This document shows positions 8,993-17,905 of a stretch of DNA of 64,000 nt, piece by piece (the stretch's first letter is position 1; every line of letters starts with the position of its first letter). Position numbers and translations under genes: made by a program. Origin of the DNA: Pseudomonas putida (GTDB lineage: Bacteria > Pseudomonadota > Gammaproteobacteria > Pseudomonadales > Pseudomonadaceae); assembly GCF_022627325.1 (NCBI RefSeq), contig NZ_JAETZZ010000005.1:124001-188000 (forward strand), written 5' to 3'. The notes below the pieces were generated by a model. It made no database searches, was not told the origin of the DNA, and saw nothing but the letters and a program-made list of their open reading frames with translations.

Positions 8993-9919
8993 GTGAGCGC
9001 TGACTACCCTCGCGACCTGATCGGTTACGGCAACAACCCACCTCACCCGCAATGGCCGGGCAATGCTCGCATCGCGCTGTCTTTCGTCCTGAACTACGAA
9101 GAAGGTGGCGAGCGCAACATCCTGCACGGCGACAAAGAGTCTGAAGCCTTCCTGTCCGAAATGGTCGCGGCCCAGCCACTGCAGGGCCAGCGCAACATGA
9201 GCATGGAGTCGCTGTACGAATACGGCAGCCGTGCCGGCGTATGGCGCCTGCTCAAGCTGTTCAAGGACAGCGGTGTACCGCTGACCGTGTTCGCCGTGGC
9301 CATGGCCGCCCAGCGCCACCCGGACGTGATCCGCGCCATGGTCGAGGCCGGCCACGAGATCTGCAGCCACGGCTACCGCTGGATCGACTACCAGAACATG
9401 GATGAAGCCCAGGAGCGCGAGCACATGCTCGAGGCCATCCGCATCCTTACCGAACTGACCGGCGAGCGCCCGGTTGGCTGGTACACCGGCCGCACCGGCC
9501 CCAATACCCGTCGCCTGGTCATGGAGGAAGGTGGCTTCCTCTACGACAGCGATACCTACGATGACGACCTGCCCTACTGGGAACCCAACAACCCGACCGG
9601 CAAGCCGCACCTGGTGATCCCTTACACCCTGGACACCAATGACATGCGCTTCACCCAGGTACAGGGCTTCAACTGCGGCGAGCAGTTCTTCCAGTACCTC
9701 AAGGACGCCTTCGATGTGCTGTACGCCGAAGGCGCCGAAGCCCCGAAAATGCTGTCCATCGGCCTGCACTGCCGGCTGGTCGGCCGCCCGGCGCGCCTGG
9801 CCGCGCTGAAGCGTTTCGTCGACTACGCCAAGAGCCATGACCAGGTCTGGTTCGCCCGTCGCGCGGACATCGCCCGCCACTGGCACACCACCCACCCGTA
9901 CAAGAAAGAGAACGCCTGA
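8993..9919 (+). CDS. puuE: Allantoinase PuuE (polysaccharide-deacetylase fold)
   Basis: 308 residues. Converts allantoin to allantoate. PuuE is the polysaccharide-deacetylase-fold allantoinase, unrelated to the amidohydrolase AllB. Visible family segments are LIGYGNNPPHPQWPG at the N-terminus, ICSHGYRWIDYQ, GWYTGRTGPNTRRLV and LSIGLHCRLVGRPAR. Translation starts at GTG 8993 behind AAGGAAG. The stop overlaps the ATG of uraD (TGATG), so the two are translationally coupled and head an operon puuE-uraD-allA-puuD. Confidence 0.94.
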   Translation: MSADYPRDLIGYGNNPPHPQWPGNARIALSFVLNYEEGGERNILHGDKESEAFLSEMVAAQPLQGQRNMSMESLYEYGSRAGVWRLLKLFKDSGVPLTVFAVAMAAQRHPDVIRAMVEAGHEICSHGYRWIDYQNMDEAQEREHMLEAIRILTELTGERPVGWYTGRTGPNTRRLVMEEGGFLYDSDTYDDDLPYWEPNNPTGKPHLVIPYTLDTNDMRFTQVQGFNCGEQFFQYLKDAFDVLYAEGAEAPKMLSIGLHCRLVGRPARLAALKRFVDYAKSHDQVWFARRADIARHWHTTHPYKKENA

Positions 9920-10434
9920 TGACCGCCTTCAAGACCCTCAAGCCATCGACCCTGGACCGTGACACCTTCGTCAAGGTTTTCGCCGACATCTACGAGCATT
10001 CGCCGTGGGTCGCCGAAAAAGCCTACGACCTGGGCCAGCTGGAGGAACTGAACGAGATCGAAGCGCTGCACCAGCGCATGAGCGACATCCTGCTCAGTGC
10101 CAACCACGCCGACCAGTTGGCGCTGATCAACGCTCACCCGGACCTGGCCGGCAAGGCCGCCATCCAGGGCGAACTGACCGAATCGAGCACCAACGAACAG
10201 GCCGGCGCCGGTATCCACCAGTGCACCGCCGAAGAGTTCGCCCGGTTCACCGAGCTGAACGATGCCTACAAGGCCAAGTTCCAGTTCCCGTTCATCATGG
10301 CCGTCAAGGGCAGCAACCGGCACCAGATCCTCGCCGCTTTCGAAAAACGCATCCACAACGACAGCGATGCCGAATTCAAGGAAGCCCTGGCGCAGATCAA
10401 CCTGATCGCCCTGTTCCGTCTGCTGCAGCTGTAA
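9919..10434 (+). CDS. uraD: OHCU decarboxylase
   Basis: 171 residues. Decarboxylates 2-oxo-4-hydroxy-4-carboxy-5-ureidoimidazoline to S-allantoin, the step after HiuH. The hallmark INAHPDLAG contains catalytic His73, and TNEQAGAG with Glu93 follows. The last hydrophobic segment (QFPFIMAVKG) is also conserved. Its ATG overlaps the puuE stop codon. A 57-base gap without an ORF separates it from allA; an allantoicase gene would be expected there if the pathway were complete in this operon. Confidence 0.95.
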   Translation: MTAFKTLKPSTLDRDTFVKVFADIYEHSPWVAEKAYDLGQLEELNEIEALHQRMSDILLSANHADQLALINAHPDLAGKAAIQGELTESSTNEQAGAGIHQCTAEEFARFTELNDAYKAKFQFPFIMAVKGSNRHQILAAFEKRIHNDSDAEFKEALAQINLIALFRLLQL

Positions 10435-10491
10435 CCGGCGCGGCAACGTCACAGCTTTATCCAGAACAACGAACATAGAAGAGATAACCGC

Positions 10492-10995
10492 ATGCGCACC
10501 CTGATGATCGAGCCCCTGACCAAAGAAGCCTTCGCCCCCTTCGGTGACGTGATCGAAACCGACGGCAGTGACCACTTCATGATCAACAACGGCTCGACCA
10601 TGCGCTTCCACAAGCTCGCCACGGTCGAGACCGCCGAGCCTGAAGACAAAGCGATCATCAGCATCTTCCGCGCCGACGCGCTGGACATGCCGCTGACCGT
10701 GCGCATGCTGGAACGCCATCCGCTGGGCAGCCAGGCTTTCATCCCGCTGCTCGGCAACCCCTTTCTGATCGTGGTCGCGCCCGTTGGCGATGCACCTGTA
10801 TCAGGCTTGGTCCGTGCCTTCCGCAGTAATGGCAGGCAGGGCGTCAATTACCATCGCGGCGTTTGGCACCACCCGGTGCTTACGATCGAAAAGCGGGATG
10901 ATTTCCTGGTGGTTGATCGCAGTGGTTCCGGCAACAACTGCGATGAGCATTACTTCACCGAGGAACAGATGCTGATCCTCAATCCCCACCAATAA
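10492..10995 (+). CDS. allA: Ureidoglycolate lyase
   Basis: 167 residues, cupin-like AllA family. Splits ureidoglycolate into glyoxylate and urea. Conserved AllA motifs: FGDVIETDG, INNGSTMRFH, LERHPLGSQAFIPL and RQGVNYHRGVWHHP with the metal/substrate histidines. A purine-rich AGAAGAG site precedes the ATG. The product glyoxylate feeds the gcl operon 8 kb downstream, and urea may be handled by the transporter at 25.4 kb. Confidence 0.95.
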   Translation: MRTLMIEPLTKEAFAPFGDVIETDGSDHFMINNGSTMRFHKLATVETAEPEDKAIISIFRADALDMPLTVRMLERHPLGSQAFIPLLGNPFLIVVAPVGDAPVSGLVRAFRSNGRQGVNYHRGVWHHPVLTIEKRDDFLVVDRSGSGNNCDEHYFTEEQMLILNPHQ

Positions 10996-11038
10996 GAAAA
11001 GGTCGATCATCGTTCGGTGATCGGCAGAGGTACATACT

Positions 11039-12367
11039 GTGGAAGCACACCTTCACGAATGGCTGAACCTGAGCATTCGCTGGGTTCACATGATCACCGG
11101 CGTGGCCTGGATCGGTGCATCGTTCTACTTCGTCTGGCTGGAAAACAACCTGAACCGGAGCAATCCGCGTGACGGGCTGTCGGGTGACCTTTGGGCCATC
11201 CACGGCGGTGGTATCTACCACCTTGAGAAGTACAAGCTGGCGCCGCCGAAAATGCCCGAGAACCTGCACTGGTTCAAATGGGAAGCCTACTTCACCTGGA
11301 TGTCCGGTATCGCCCTGCTGTGCGTGGTGTTCTACTGGAACCCGACCCTGTACCTGCTGGCCCCTGGCAGCACCCTGAGCGGTGCCGAGGGTGTGGCCAT
11401 CGGTATCGGTTCGCTGGTGGCCGGCTGGTTCATCTACGACCTGCTCTGCGATTCGCCACTGGGCAAACGCCCGGCACTGCTTGGCGCCGTGCTGTTCGTC
11501 CTGATCATCGCCGCCTGCTGGGGCTTCAGCCTGGTGTTCAGCGGCCGTGGCGCGTACCTGCACACGGGTGCGATCATCGGCACCATCATGGTCGGTAACG
11601 TGTTCCGCATCATCATGCCGGCCCAGCGCCAGCTGGTGGCTGCGATCGAGAGCAACACCACCCCCGACCCGCGCCTGCCGGCCAAAGGCCTGCTGCGTTC
11701 GCGTCACAACAACTACTTCACCCTGCCGGTGCTGTTCATCATGATCAGCAACCACTTCCCGAGCACCTACGGTAGCCAGTACAACTGGCTGATCCTGGCC
11801 GGCATTGCGGTAGCTGCGGTACTGATCCGCCACTACTTCAACACCCGCCACGACAGCAACAAGTACGCCTGGACCCTGCCGGCCGGTGCCCTGGCGATGA
11901 TCTGCCTGGCTTACGTCACCGGCCCGAAACCGATGGCGGTTGATCCAGAGCAGGCCGCGGCGAAGATCGAGTACCAGCCGCTGCCCGCGACTGCAGTGGG
12001 CGGCAAGACCGCTGCCGAGCAGCGCGCCGAGGACGCTGCCAAGGCGGCCGAAGCCCCTGCCGCACCGGCTCAAGCCCCAGCCCAGGCGACTGCTCAGGCC
12101 GGCGGCGGCGCCTTCGACAAGATCCACACGGTGATCCAGGAACGCTGCACCGTGTGCCACTCGTCGAAACCGACCAGCCCGCTGTTCAGCACCGCCCCTG
12201 GTGGCGTGATGTTCGACACCCCGCAGCAGATCCAGGCTCAGGCCGCGCGCATTCAGGCGCAAGCGGTCGCCAGCCAGATCATGCCGCTGGGCAACATCAC
12301 CCAGATGACCGTCGAAGAGCGCAAGCTCGTCGGTGACTGGATCGCCAAAGGCGCCCAGGTCAACTGA
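11039..12367 (+). CDS. puuD: Membrane-bound urate hydroxylase PuuD with C-terminal cytochrome c domain
   Basis: 442 residues. The N-terminal part (about residues 1-300) is a multi-helix membrane domain with conserved WVHMITGVAWIGASFYFVWLE and HGGGIYHLEKYKL. An Ala/Pro/Gln-rich linker (about 325-355) leads to a cytochrome c domain with CTVCH (Cys370 to His374). It oxidises urate to 5-hydroxyisourate and passes electrons to the respiratory chain instead of oxygen. Starts at GTG 11039, behind CAGAGG. It closes the puuE-uraD-allA operon or is read through into uacT. Confidence 0.94.
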   Translation: MEAHLHEWLNLSIRWVHMITGVAWIGASFYFVWLENNLNRSNPRDGLSGDLWAIHGGGIYHLEKYKLAPPKMPENLHWFKWEAYFTWMSGIALLCVVFYWNPTLYLLAPGSTLSGAEGVAIGIGSLVAGWFIYDLLCDSPLGKRPALLGAVLFVLIIAACWGFSLVFSGRGAYLHTGAIIGTIMVGNVFRIIMPAQRQLVAAIESNTTPDPRLPAKGLLRSRHNNYFTLPVLFIMISNHFPSTYGSQYNWLILAGIAVAAVLIRHYFNTRHDSNKYAWTLPAGALAMICLAYVTGPKPMAVDPEQAAAKIEYQPLPATAVGGKTAAEQRAEDAAKAAEAPAAPAQAPAQATAQAGGGAFDKIHTVIQERCTVCHSSKPTSPLFSTAPGGVMFDTPQQIQAQAARIQAQAVASQIMPLGNITQMTVEERKLVGDWIAKGAQVN

Positions 12368-12375
12368 TCGAAGCC

Positions 12376-12490
12376 GCACGCTTCAAGCCTCAAGCTGTAA
12401 GTCGTAGGTAACAAGCAAGCATCGAGCGTCAGGCTCCACGCGGATCACCAAGCTTCTTCCTGAAGCTTGCCGCCTGGGGCTTGCCGCTTG
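12376..12490. repeat. Intergenic AAGCTTCAAGCTGTAAG-family repeat
   Basis: Contains CTTCAAGCCTCAAGCTGTAA and later CTGAAGCTTGCCGCCTGGGG, words shared with the hairpin at 22275-22349. A short CAAGCTTC / GAAGCTTG palindrome sits at 12449-12469. It appears to be a second copy of the same repeat family, less symmetrical here, lying between puuD and uacT. Confidence 0.5.
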
Positions 12491-12524
12491 GATCCGAGAA
12501 TAAAAACAAAACTCGAGGTGCTGC

Positions 12525-13880
12525 ATGTCCGAGTCACGCAAGGCGTACATTCCTGTGGCGCCACCGCGAGAACCTCTGCCCCTGTTCCAACTGATCCTGG
12601 TAGGCCTGCAACACGTTCTGCTGATGTACGGAGGCGCGATTGCCGTGCCCTTGATCATCGGCCAGGCAGCCGGATTGTCCCGTGAAGAAGTCGCTTTCCT
12701 GATCAACGCCGACCTGCTGGTCGCCGGCGTCGCCACCATCATCCAGTCGTTCGGTATCGGCCCGGTGGGGATCCGCATGCCTGTGATGATGGGGGCCAGT
12801 TTCGCTGCCGTCGGTAGCATGGTGGCCATGGCCGGCATGCCTGGCGTTGGCCTGCAGGGGATATTCGGTGCGACCATCGCCGCCGGGTTCTTCGGCATGC
12901 TCATCGCCCCGTTCATGTCCAAGGTCGTACGCTTCTTCCCGCCGCTGGTCACAGGTACCGTGATCACCTCGATCGGGCTCTCGCTGTTCCCGGTCGCAGT
13001 CAACTGGGCCGGTGGCGGCCATGAGGCACAAGCCTTCGGCTCGCCGATCTACCTGATGGTCGCGGGCCTGGTGCTGGCCGTGATCCTGCTGATCAACCGC
13101 TTCATGCGCGGCTTCTGGGTCAACGTGTCGGTGCTGGTAGGCATGGGCCTGGGTTACATCCTGGCCGGCTCCATCGGCATGGTCGACCTGTCCGGCCTGA
13201 GCCAGGCACCGTGGCTGCAAGTGGTAACGCCACTGCACTTCGGCATGCCGACCTTCAGCCTGGCGCCGATCCTGTCGATGTGCCTTGTGGTGGTGATCAT
13301 CTTCGTCGAGTCCACGGGCATGTTCCTCGCCCTGGGCAAGGTGACCGATCGTGAAGTCACGCCAGGGATGCTGCGCCGCGGCCTGCTGTGCGATGCCGGC
13401 GCGTCGTTCATCGCCGGGTTCTTCAACACCTTCACCCACTCCTCGTTCGCCCAGAACATCGGCCTGGTGCAGATGACCGGCGTACGCTGCCGCTATGTCA
13501 CCGTGGTCGCCGGCGCGTTGCTGATCCTGCTCAGCCTGCTGCCCAAGGCGGCTTACCTGATCGCCTCGATCCCGCCTGCAGTACTGGGTGGTGCGTCCAT
13601 TGCCATGTTCGGCATGGTCACCGCCACCGGGATCAAGATCCTTCAGGAGGCAGACATCGGCGACCGTCGCAATCAACTGCTGGTTGCGGTCAGCGTCGGC
13701 TTCGGCCTGATCCCGGTGGTGCGTCCGGAGTTCTTCGCCCAGATGCCGCAGTGGATGGAACCGATCACCCACAGTGGTATCGCCATGGCCACGGTCAGCG
13801 CCTTGGTGCTGAACGTGCTGTTCAACATCCTCGGTGGTGCCGACCGCGCAGCGCACAACGACGCCTGTCACCAGCATTGA
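12525..13880 (+). CDS. uacT: NCS2-family uric acid/xanthine permease
   Basis: 451 residues with 12-14 hydrophobic segments. The NAT/NCS2 signature is clear: LVGLQHVLLMYGGAIAVPLI at the N-terminus and FVESTGMFLALGKVTDREV, then the FAQNIGLVQMTGVRCR stretch that carries the family signature after TM9. The subgroup resembles bacterial urate transporters (UacT/PucJK type), and the position directly after the urate hydroxylase gene supports urate as substrate. ATG 12525 is 157 bases after puuD. Confidence 0.88.
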   Translation: MSESRKAYIPVAPPREPLPLFQLILVGLQHVLLMYGGAIAVPLIIGQAAGLSREEVAFLINADLLVAGVATIIQSFGIGPVGIRMPVMMGASFAAVGSMVAMAGMPGVGLQGIFGATIAAGFFGMLIAPFMSKVVRFFPPLVTGTVITSIGLSLFPVAVNWAGGGHEAQAFGSPIYLMVAGLVLAVILLINRFMRGFWVNVSVLVGMGLGYILAGSIGMVDLSGLSQAPWLQVVTPLHFGMPTFSLAPILSMCLVVVIIFVESTGMFLALGKVTDREVTPGMLRRGLLCDAGASFIAGFFNTFTHSSFAQNIGLVQMTGVRCRYVTVVAGALLILLSLLPKAAYLIASIPPAVLGGASIAMFGMVTATGIKILQEADIGDRRNQLLVAVSVGFGLIPVVRPEFFAQMPQWMEPITHSGIAMATVSALVLNVLFNILGGADRAAHNDACHQH

Positions 13881-13885
13881 GCCAA

Positions 13886-13911
13886 GCGGGGCGGCGCCTG
13901 CGTCGCCCCGC
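13886..13911 (+). terminator. GC-rich hairpin after uacT
   Basis: GCGGGGCGGCGC pairs with GCGTCGCCCCGC with one mismatch, a few bases after the uacT stop. There is no T tract, so termination is only possible. Confidence 0.4.
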
Positions 13912-14019
13912 GCCTATCCGTTGCAACTGCCACACCGTCGGCCCGCCGGAATGGGCCGCCCGGGGCGCCTGCGCGCCGAACAATCCGCCAACAAAAACAA
14001 TAAGTCCGGGAATCACAAC

Positions 14020-14805
14020 ATGAAGCGCATCGCATCAACCCTGTTGCTGGGCAGCAGCCTGCTGGCCACCCTCCCCTCGCATGCAGGCGAATGGCTGCTG
14101 TGGCACGGCGAAAGCCTGACCTATCTGTATGGCAAGAACTTCAAGGTCAACCCAGACATCCAGCAGACCATCACGTTCGAGCACGCCAACAAATGGAAGT
14201 ACGGCGACACCTTCCTGTTCGTTGACAAGATCTTCTACAACGGCAAGCCCGATGCCAGCAAAGGCGTGACCACCTACTACGGTGAGTTCAGCCCGCGCCT
14301 GTCGTTCGGCAAAATCTTCGACCAGAAGCTCGCTTTCGGCCCGATCAAGGACGTGCTGTTGGCCATGACCTACGAGCGTGGTGAAGGTGACAACGAGGCC
14401 TACCTGATCGGCCCGGGCTTTGACCTGAACATTCCCGGCTTCAATTATTTCACCCTCAATTTCTACCTGCGCAACACCGAAGGCGGCCGCCCTGGCGACG
14501 ACGTGTGGCAAATCACCCCCGGTTGGTCCTACACCATTCCCGTGGGCAGGTCGGACATTCTGATCGACGGCTACATGGACTGGGTGCCCGACAACGACCA
14601 GAACCGCCGCGGCACCTATCACGCCAACCTGCACTTCAACCCCCAGGTCAAATACGACCTGGGCAAGGCCCTCAACCTGGGCGCCAAACAGCTGTATGTG
14701 GGCTTTGAGTACAGCTACTGGAAGGACAAGTACGGCATCGACAGCCGCGGCAATCTTCAGAGCAACCAGAGTGTCGCCAGCGCGCTGATCAAGGTCCATT
14801 TCTGA
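14020..14805 (+). CDS. Tsx-like nucleoside channel, outer membrane (copy 1)
   Basis: 261 residues. Signal peptide MKRIASTLLLGSSLLATLPSHA with likely cleavage before GEW. The mature part alternates aromatic beta-strand segments typical of the Tsx/OmpK channel family (LTYLYGKNFKVNP, WKYGDTFLFVDKIFYNG, YYGEFSPRLSFGK) and ends in the outer-membrane sorting signal KVHF with C-terminal Phe. It probably admits nucleosides or purine bases. The next gene is a close paralogue. It lies directly after uacT, so it is the likely outer-membrane partner of the purine permeases. Confidence 0.82.
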   Translation: MKRIASTLLLGSSLLATLPSHAGEWLLWHGESLTYLYGKNFKVNPDIQQTITFEHANKWKYGDTFLFVDKIFYNGKPDASKGVTTYYGEFSPRLSFGKIFDQKLAFGPIKDVLLAMTYERGEGDNEAYLIGPGFDLNIPGFNYFTLNFYLRNTEGGRPGDDVWQITPGWSYTIPVGRSDILIDGYMDWVPDNDQNRRGTYHANLHFNPQVKYDLGKALNLGAKQLYVGFEYSYWKDKYGIDSRGNLQSNQSVASALIKVHF

Positions 14806-15157
14806 AAACCTGATCAAACGCCCAAGTTTGATACACACTGCTCCAGGAAGGAGCACTTGAGGCCAGGCGCGCAAGCCAGTAATCTGCGCGCCCCCTCGAA
14901 CAGGGCAGGAGGGATTCTGCCCGCGTTTACTGACCGCTCAGTCAATGAATTCGGGCGGTTGGCCAACGTGTTGCCAGCCGGAAATACCCATTTTCAGCCG
15001 TTCAGAACGAGTCGAGCAGGCAGGTTGTAGCCAATCCGGAAAGTTGGCGCAGCTCTTGCCAAACAACTGTGGCCAATCGAAAAAAGCTGACTCAAAAGAC
15101 AAAAAAGCGCCAATACCGAGCGCTGACAACAGACCAATCAAGGGAGCGACACTCGCA
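14806..15157. other. Intergenic region between the two Tsx-like genes
   Basis: 352 bases without a gene. It holds three small hairpins: TGCTCC / GGAGCA near 14839, GGCGCGCA / TGCGCGCC near 14863-14889, and GGGCAG / CTGCCC near 14903-14922. A sigma-54-like element follows at 15044. It therefore looks like the end of one transcript and the promoter of the next. Confidence 0.5.
15044..15060 (+). promoter_or_regulatory. Candidate sigma-54 promoter of the second Tsx-like gene
   Basis: TTGGCGCAGCTCTTGCC has GG and GC exactly 12 bases apart and matches TGGCRC-N5-TTGC, about 98 bases upstream of the ATG. Sigma-54 control would fit nitrogen-source genes. REP elements in this genome can mimic the spacing by chance, but this site is not in one. 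Confidence 0.35.
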
Positions 15158-15940
15158 ATGCGTACCATCAATAGCCTGATTCTCGCGGGCGGCCTGCTGG
15201 CCTGCGGCACCACCTACGCCGATGACCTGCTGCAGTGGCAGAACAACAGCCTGACCTACCTGTGGGGCAAGAACTTCAAGGTCAACCCAGCGATCCAGCA
15301 AACCGTCACGTTCGAGCACGCCGATGGCTGGAAGTACGGCGACAACTTCATCTTCGTCGACAAGATCTTCTACAACGGCAAGAAGGACTCGGGTAACGGC
15401 GATAACACCTACTACGGTGAGATCAGCCCGCGCCTGTCGTTCGGCAAGATCTTCGACCAGAAGCTGGCGTTCGGCCCGGTCAAGGACGTGCTGCTGGCAA
15501 TGACCTACGAGTTCGGCGAGGGTGATACCGAGTCCTACCTGATCGGCCCTGGCTTCGACCTGGACATCCCGGGCTTCGACTACTTCCAGCTGAACTTCTA
15601 CCAGCGCACCACCGACGGCAGCCGTGCCGGTGACAATGTCTGGCAGATCACGCCGGTTTGGTCGTACACCATTCATGTGGGCTCCTCCGACATCCTCATC
15701 GACGGTTTCATGGACTGGGTGGTCGACAACGACGAGAACCGCCGCGGCACCTACCAGGCCAACCTGCACTTCAACCCTCAGGTCAAATATGACCTGGGCA
15801 AGGCGTTGCACCTGGGTGAGAAGCAGTTGTACGTAGGCTTTGAGTACGACTACTGGAAGAACAAGTACGGGATCAAGGATTCCGACGGGTTCACCACCGA
15901 CCAGAACACGGCAAGCTTCCTGGTCAAGGTCCACTTCTGA
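15158..15940 (+). CDS. Tsx-like nucleoside channel, outer membrane (copy 2)
   Basis: 260 residues, co-linear with the preceding gene from the first mature residues to the terminal KVHF and strongly similar throughout (for example LTYLWGKNFKVNP, FVDKIFYNGKKDSG, YYGEISPRLSFGKIFDQ). Signal peptide MRTINSLILAGGLLACGTTYA, probably cut before DD. The internal LLAC could resemble a lipobox, but the -2 Leu is poor and an outer-membrane barrel is expected. AGGGAG precedes the ATG. Tandem duplication is evident; the more divergent parts are the signal and loop regions. Confidence 0.82.
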   Translation: MRTINSLILAGGLLACGTTYADDLLQWQNNSLTYLWGKNFKVNPAIQQTVTFEHADGWKYGDNFIFVDKIFYNGKKDSGNGDNTYYGEISPRLSFGKIFDQKLAFGPVKDVLLAMTYEFGEGDTESYLIGPGFDLDIPGFDYFQLNFYQRTTDGSRAGDNVWQITPVWSYTIHVGSSDILIDGFMDWVVDNDENRRGTYQANLHFNPQVKYDLGKALHLGEKQLYVGFEYDYWKNKYGIKDSDGFTTDQNTASFLVKVHF

Positions 15941-15944
15941 CCGC

Positions 15945-16046
15945 GGGCTGCGCTGCAGCCCAGCGCCGGCAAGCCGGTCCCACAGAAATGGCGCCGCGCC
16001 TGAGACAGGCGGGGATAATGTGGGCCGGCTTGCCGGCGATCCGGGG
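15945..16046. repeat. REP element pair after the Tsx-like genes
   Basis: GGGCTGCGCTGCAGCCC followed by CGCCGGCAAGCCGG, and the inverted GGGCCGGCTTGCCGGCGATC near 16022. They lie between convergent genes (Tsx-like copy 2 and the DUF808 gene). Confidence 0.8.
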
Positions 16047-16066
16047 CTTAGCCCCGGCCCGGCACA

Positions 16067-16981
16067 TCAGGTGGCAGGCTTCACCGCCCGCCACAACTTG
16101 CTCGCCAGCGCCACGACAGCAAGCACAACGGCACCCGCCACAATCCCCACACCACCATTGAGCAACGCGCCAGTAAGCGCCCCGCCCCGCCCTTCGCTGA
16201 AGGCCTCGATGGCATGATGCAATGGCGCAACACCGTGCACCAGAATCCCGCCACCGACCAGGAACATTGCCGCCGTCCCGATCACCGACAGGCTCTTCAT
16301 CATGTAGGGCGCCGCCCGCAGAATGCCATTGCCCACCACCTGGGCCGCTTTCGAGGCCTTGTGAGTCATCCACAAGCCCAGGTCATCGAGCTTGACGATA
16401 CCGCCCACCAACCCATAGACACCTACGGTCATGACGATCGCAATACCCGACAGCACGATGATCTGCTGAGTCAGCGGCGCATCGGCCACGGTGCCCAAGG
16501 TGATGGCGATGATTTCTGCCGAGAGAATGAAGTCGGTGCGCACCGCCCCTTTGATCTTGCTCTTCTCGAACGCCACCAGGTCGACATTGGTATCGGCAAC
16601 GGCCTCGCTACGCGCACTGTGCTCGGCAGCATCTTCTTCCTTGCTGTGCAAGAACTTGTGCGCCAGCTTTTCGAAGCCTTCGAAACACAGGTATGCGCCA
16701 CCGAGCATCAGCAGCGGTGTCACCGCCCATGGAATGAACGCGCTGATCAGCAGCGCCGCCGGCACCAGGATCGCCTTATTGACGAACGAGCCTTTGGCCA
16801 CCGCCCACACCACCGGGATCTCGCGCTCGGCGCGCACACCCGTGACTTGCTGGGCGTTGAGTGCCAGGTCGTCGCCCAGCACACCTGCGGTTTTCTTCGC
16901 CGCGACCTTGGTCATCAACGAGACGTCGTCGAGTACCGTGGCAATGTCGTCGATCAGTACCAGTAAACTGCTTCCTGCCAT
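16067..16981 (-). CDS. DUF808 (YedI-type) inner-membrane protein
   Basis: 304 residues. The N-terminus [40 protein letters not shown] is cut short here to its recognisable parts: [11 protein letters not shown] and [16 protein letters not shown] are the DUF808 signatures. Several hydrophobic segments follow (about residues 70-100, 155-200, 225-300). The molecular function of the family is not established. It is convergent with the Tsx gene and divergent from the TetR gene, so no context link is clear. Confidence 0.85.
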   Translation of the reverse strand: MAGSSLLVLIDDIATVLDDVSLMTKVAAKKTAGVLGDDLALNAQQVTGVRAEREIPVVWAVAKGSFVNKAILVPAALLISAFIPWAVTPLLMLGGAYLCFEGFEKLAHKFLHSKEEDAAEHSARSEAVADTNVDLVAFEKSKIKGAVRTDFILSAEIIAITLGTVADAPLTQQIIVLSGIAIVMTVGVYGLVGGIVKLDDLGLWMTHKASKAAQVVGNGILRAAPYMMKSLSVIGTAAMFLVGGGILVHGVAPLHHAIEAFSEGRGGALTGALLNGGVGIVAGAVVLAVVALASKLWRAVKPAT

Positions 16982-17113
16982 GTCTGCCTGTTTCCCGTGA
17001 AATGAATGGGCCGCAGTCTAGCCCAAAGTCGCTGCCTTGAGCCCCCATCGAGCCCGGTGCTACCATGCTCGATCCCTCTTAGAGGTGGCCAGACACGAGG
17101 AAGATCCCTGACC

Positions 17114-17725
17114 ATGAGCACCATTCGCGAGCGCAACAAGGAACTGATCCTGCGCGCGGCCAGCGAGGAATTCGCCGACAAGGGCTTCGCTGCCACCAAG
17201 ACCAGCGATATCGCGGCCAAGGCCGGCCTGCCCAAGCCGAACGTGTATTACTACTTCAAGTCCAAGGACAACCTCTACCGCGAGGTCCTGGAGAGCATCA
17301 TCGCGCCGATCATGCAGGCCTCCACGCCGTTCAATGCCGACGGCGACCCCAAAGAAGTGCTCAGTGCCTACATCCGCTCGAAGATTCGCATTTCGCGCGA
17401 CCTGCCCCATGCTTCGAAGGTGTTCGCCAGCGAGATCATGCACGGTGCACCGCACCTCTCACCCAACCAGGTGGAACAGCTCAACGAGCAGGCCCGCCAC
17501 AACATCGAGTGCATCGAACGCTGGATCGAGCGCGGGCAGATTGCCAAGGTCGACGCGCACCACCTGATGTTCAGCATCTGGGCAGCGACTCAGACCTATG
17601 CCGACTTCGATTGGCAGATTTCAGTGATCACCGGCAAGGCCAAGCTGGCTGACAGTGATTACGAAGCAGCAGCCGAGACCATCATCCGGCTGGTGCTCAA
17701 AGGCTGCGAGCCCGAGGCAGCCTGA
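17114..17725 (+). CDS. TetR-family transcriptional regulator, RutR-like
   Basis: 203 residues. N-terminal TetR helix-turn-helix at about residues 8-55 (ILRAASEEFADKGFAATKTSDIAAKAGLPKPNVYYYF is the region; recognition helix KPNVYYYF). The C-terminal ligand domain includes ASKVFASEIMHGAP and WAATQTYADFDWQ, which resemble the RutR/YcdC group that senses pyrimidine or purine compounds in other bacteria. ATG 17114 follows GAGGAAG. The frame is open upstream, but that part shows no family similarity. Effector and targets cannot be read from the sequence. Confidence 0.82.
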   Translation: MSTIRERNKELILRAASEEFADKGFAATKTSDIAAKAGLPKPNVYYYFKSKDNLYREVLESIIAPIMQASTPFNADGDPKEVLSAYIRSKIRISRDLPHASKVFASEIMHGAPHLSPNQVEQLNEQARHNIECIERWIERGQIAKVDAHHLMFSIWAATQTYADFDWQISVITGKAKLADSDYEAAAETIIRLVLKGCEPEAA

Positions 17726-17735
17726 CAGGACGCGA

Positions 17736-17885
17736 GGGGCTGCTCTGCAGCCCTATCGCCGGCAAGCCGGCTCCCACATGGATTGCGCCGGCTTTAAGAA
17801 ATCGGGCAAGACGGTTGCTGCCACAGGTACACCACAGTTACCAGATCGTGGAGTACCGGTGGGAGCCGGCTTGCCGGCGATGAGG
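17736..17885. repeat. REP element pair between tetR and the GlcG-like gene
   Basis: GGGGCTGCTCTGCAGCCC plus CGCCGGCAAGCCGGCTCCCA at 17736-17777, and inverted GTGGGAGCCGGCTTGCCGGC at 17860. They fill the gap between two convergent genes. Confidence 0.8.
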
Positions 17886-17905
17886 CCGGTACAGCCAACA
17901 GAAAT

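Noticed and set aside
12534..13877. 447-codon open frame on the minus strand opposite uacT
   Set aside because: Low-complexity His/Asp/Gln-rich translation typical of a permease antisense frame.
15180..15215. Possible lipobox LLAC in the second Tsx-like protein
   Set aside because: The -2 Leu is a poor lipobox residue, and the paralogue has an ordinary signal peptide cut at a similar position.
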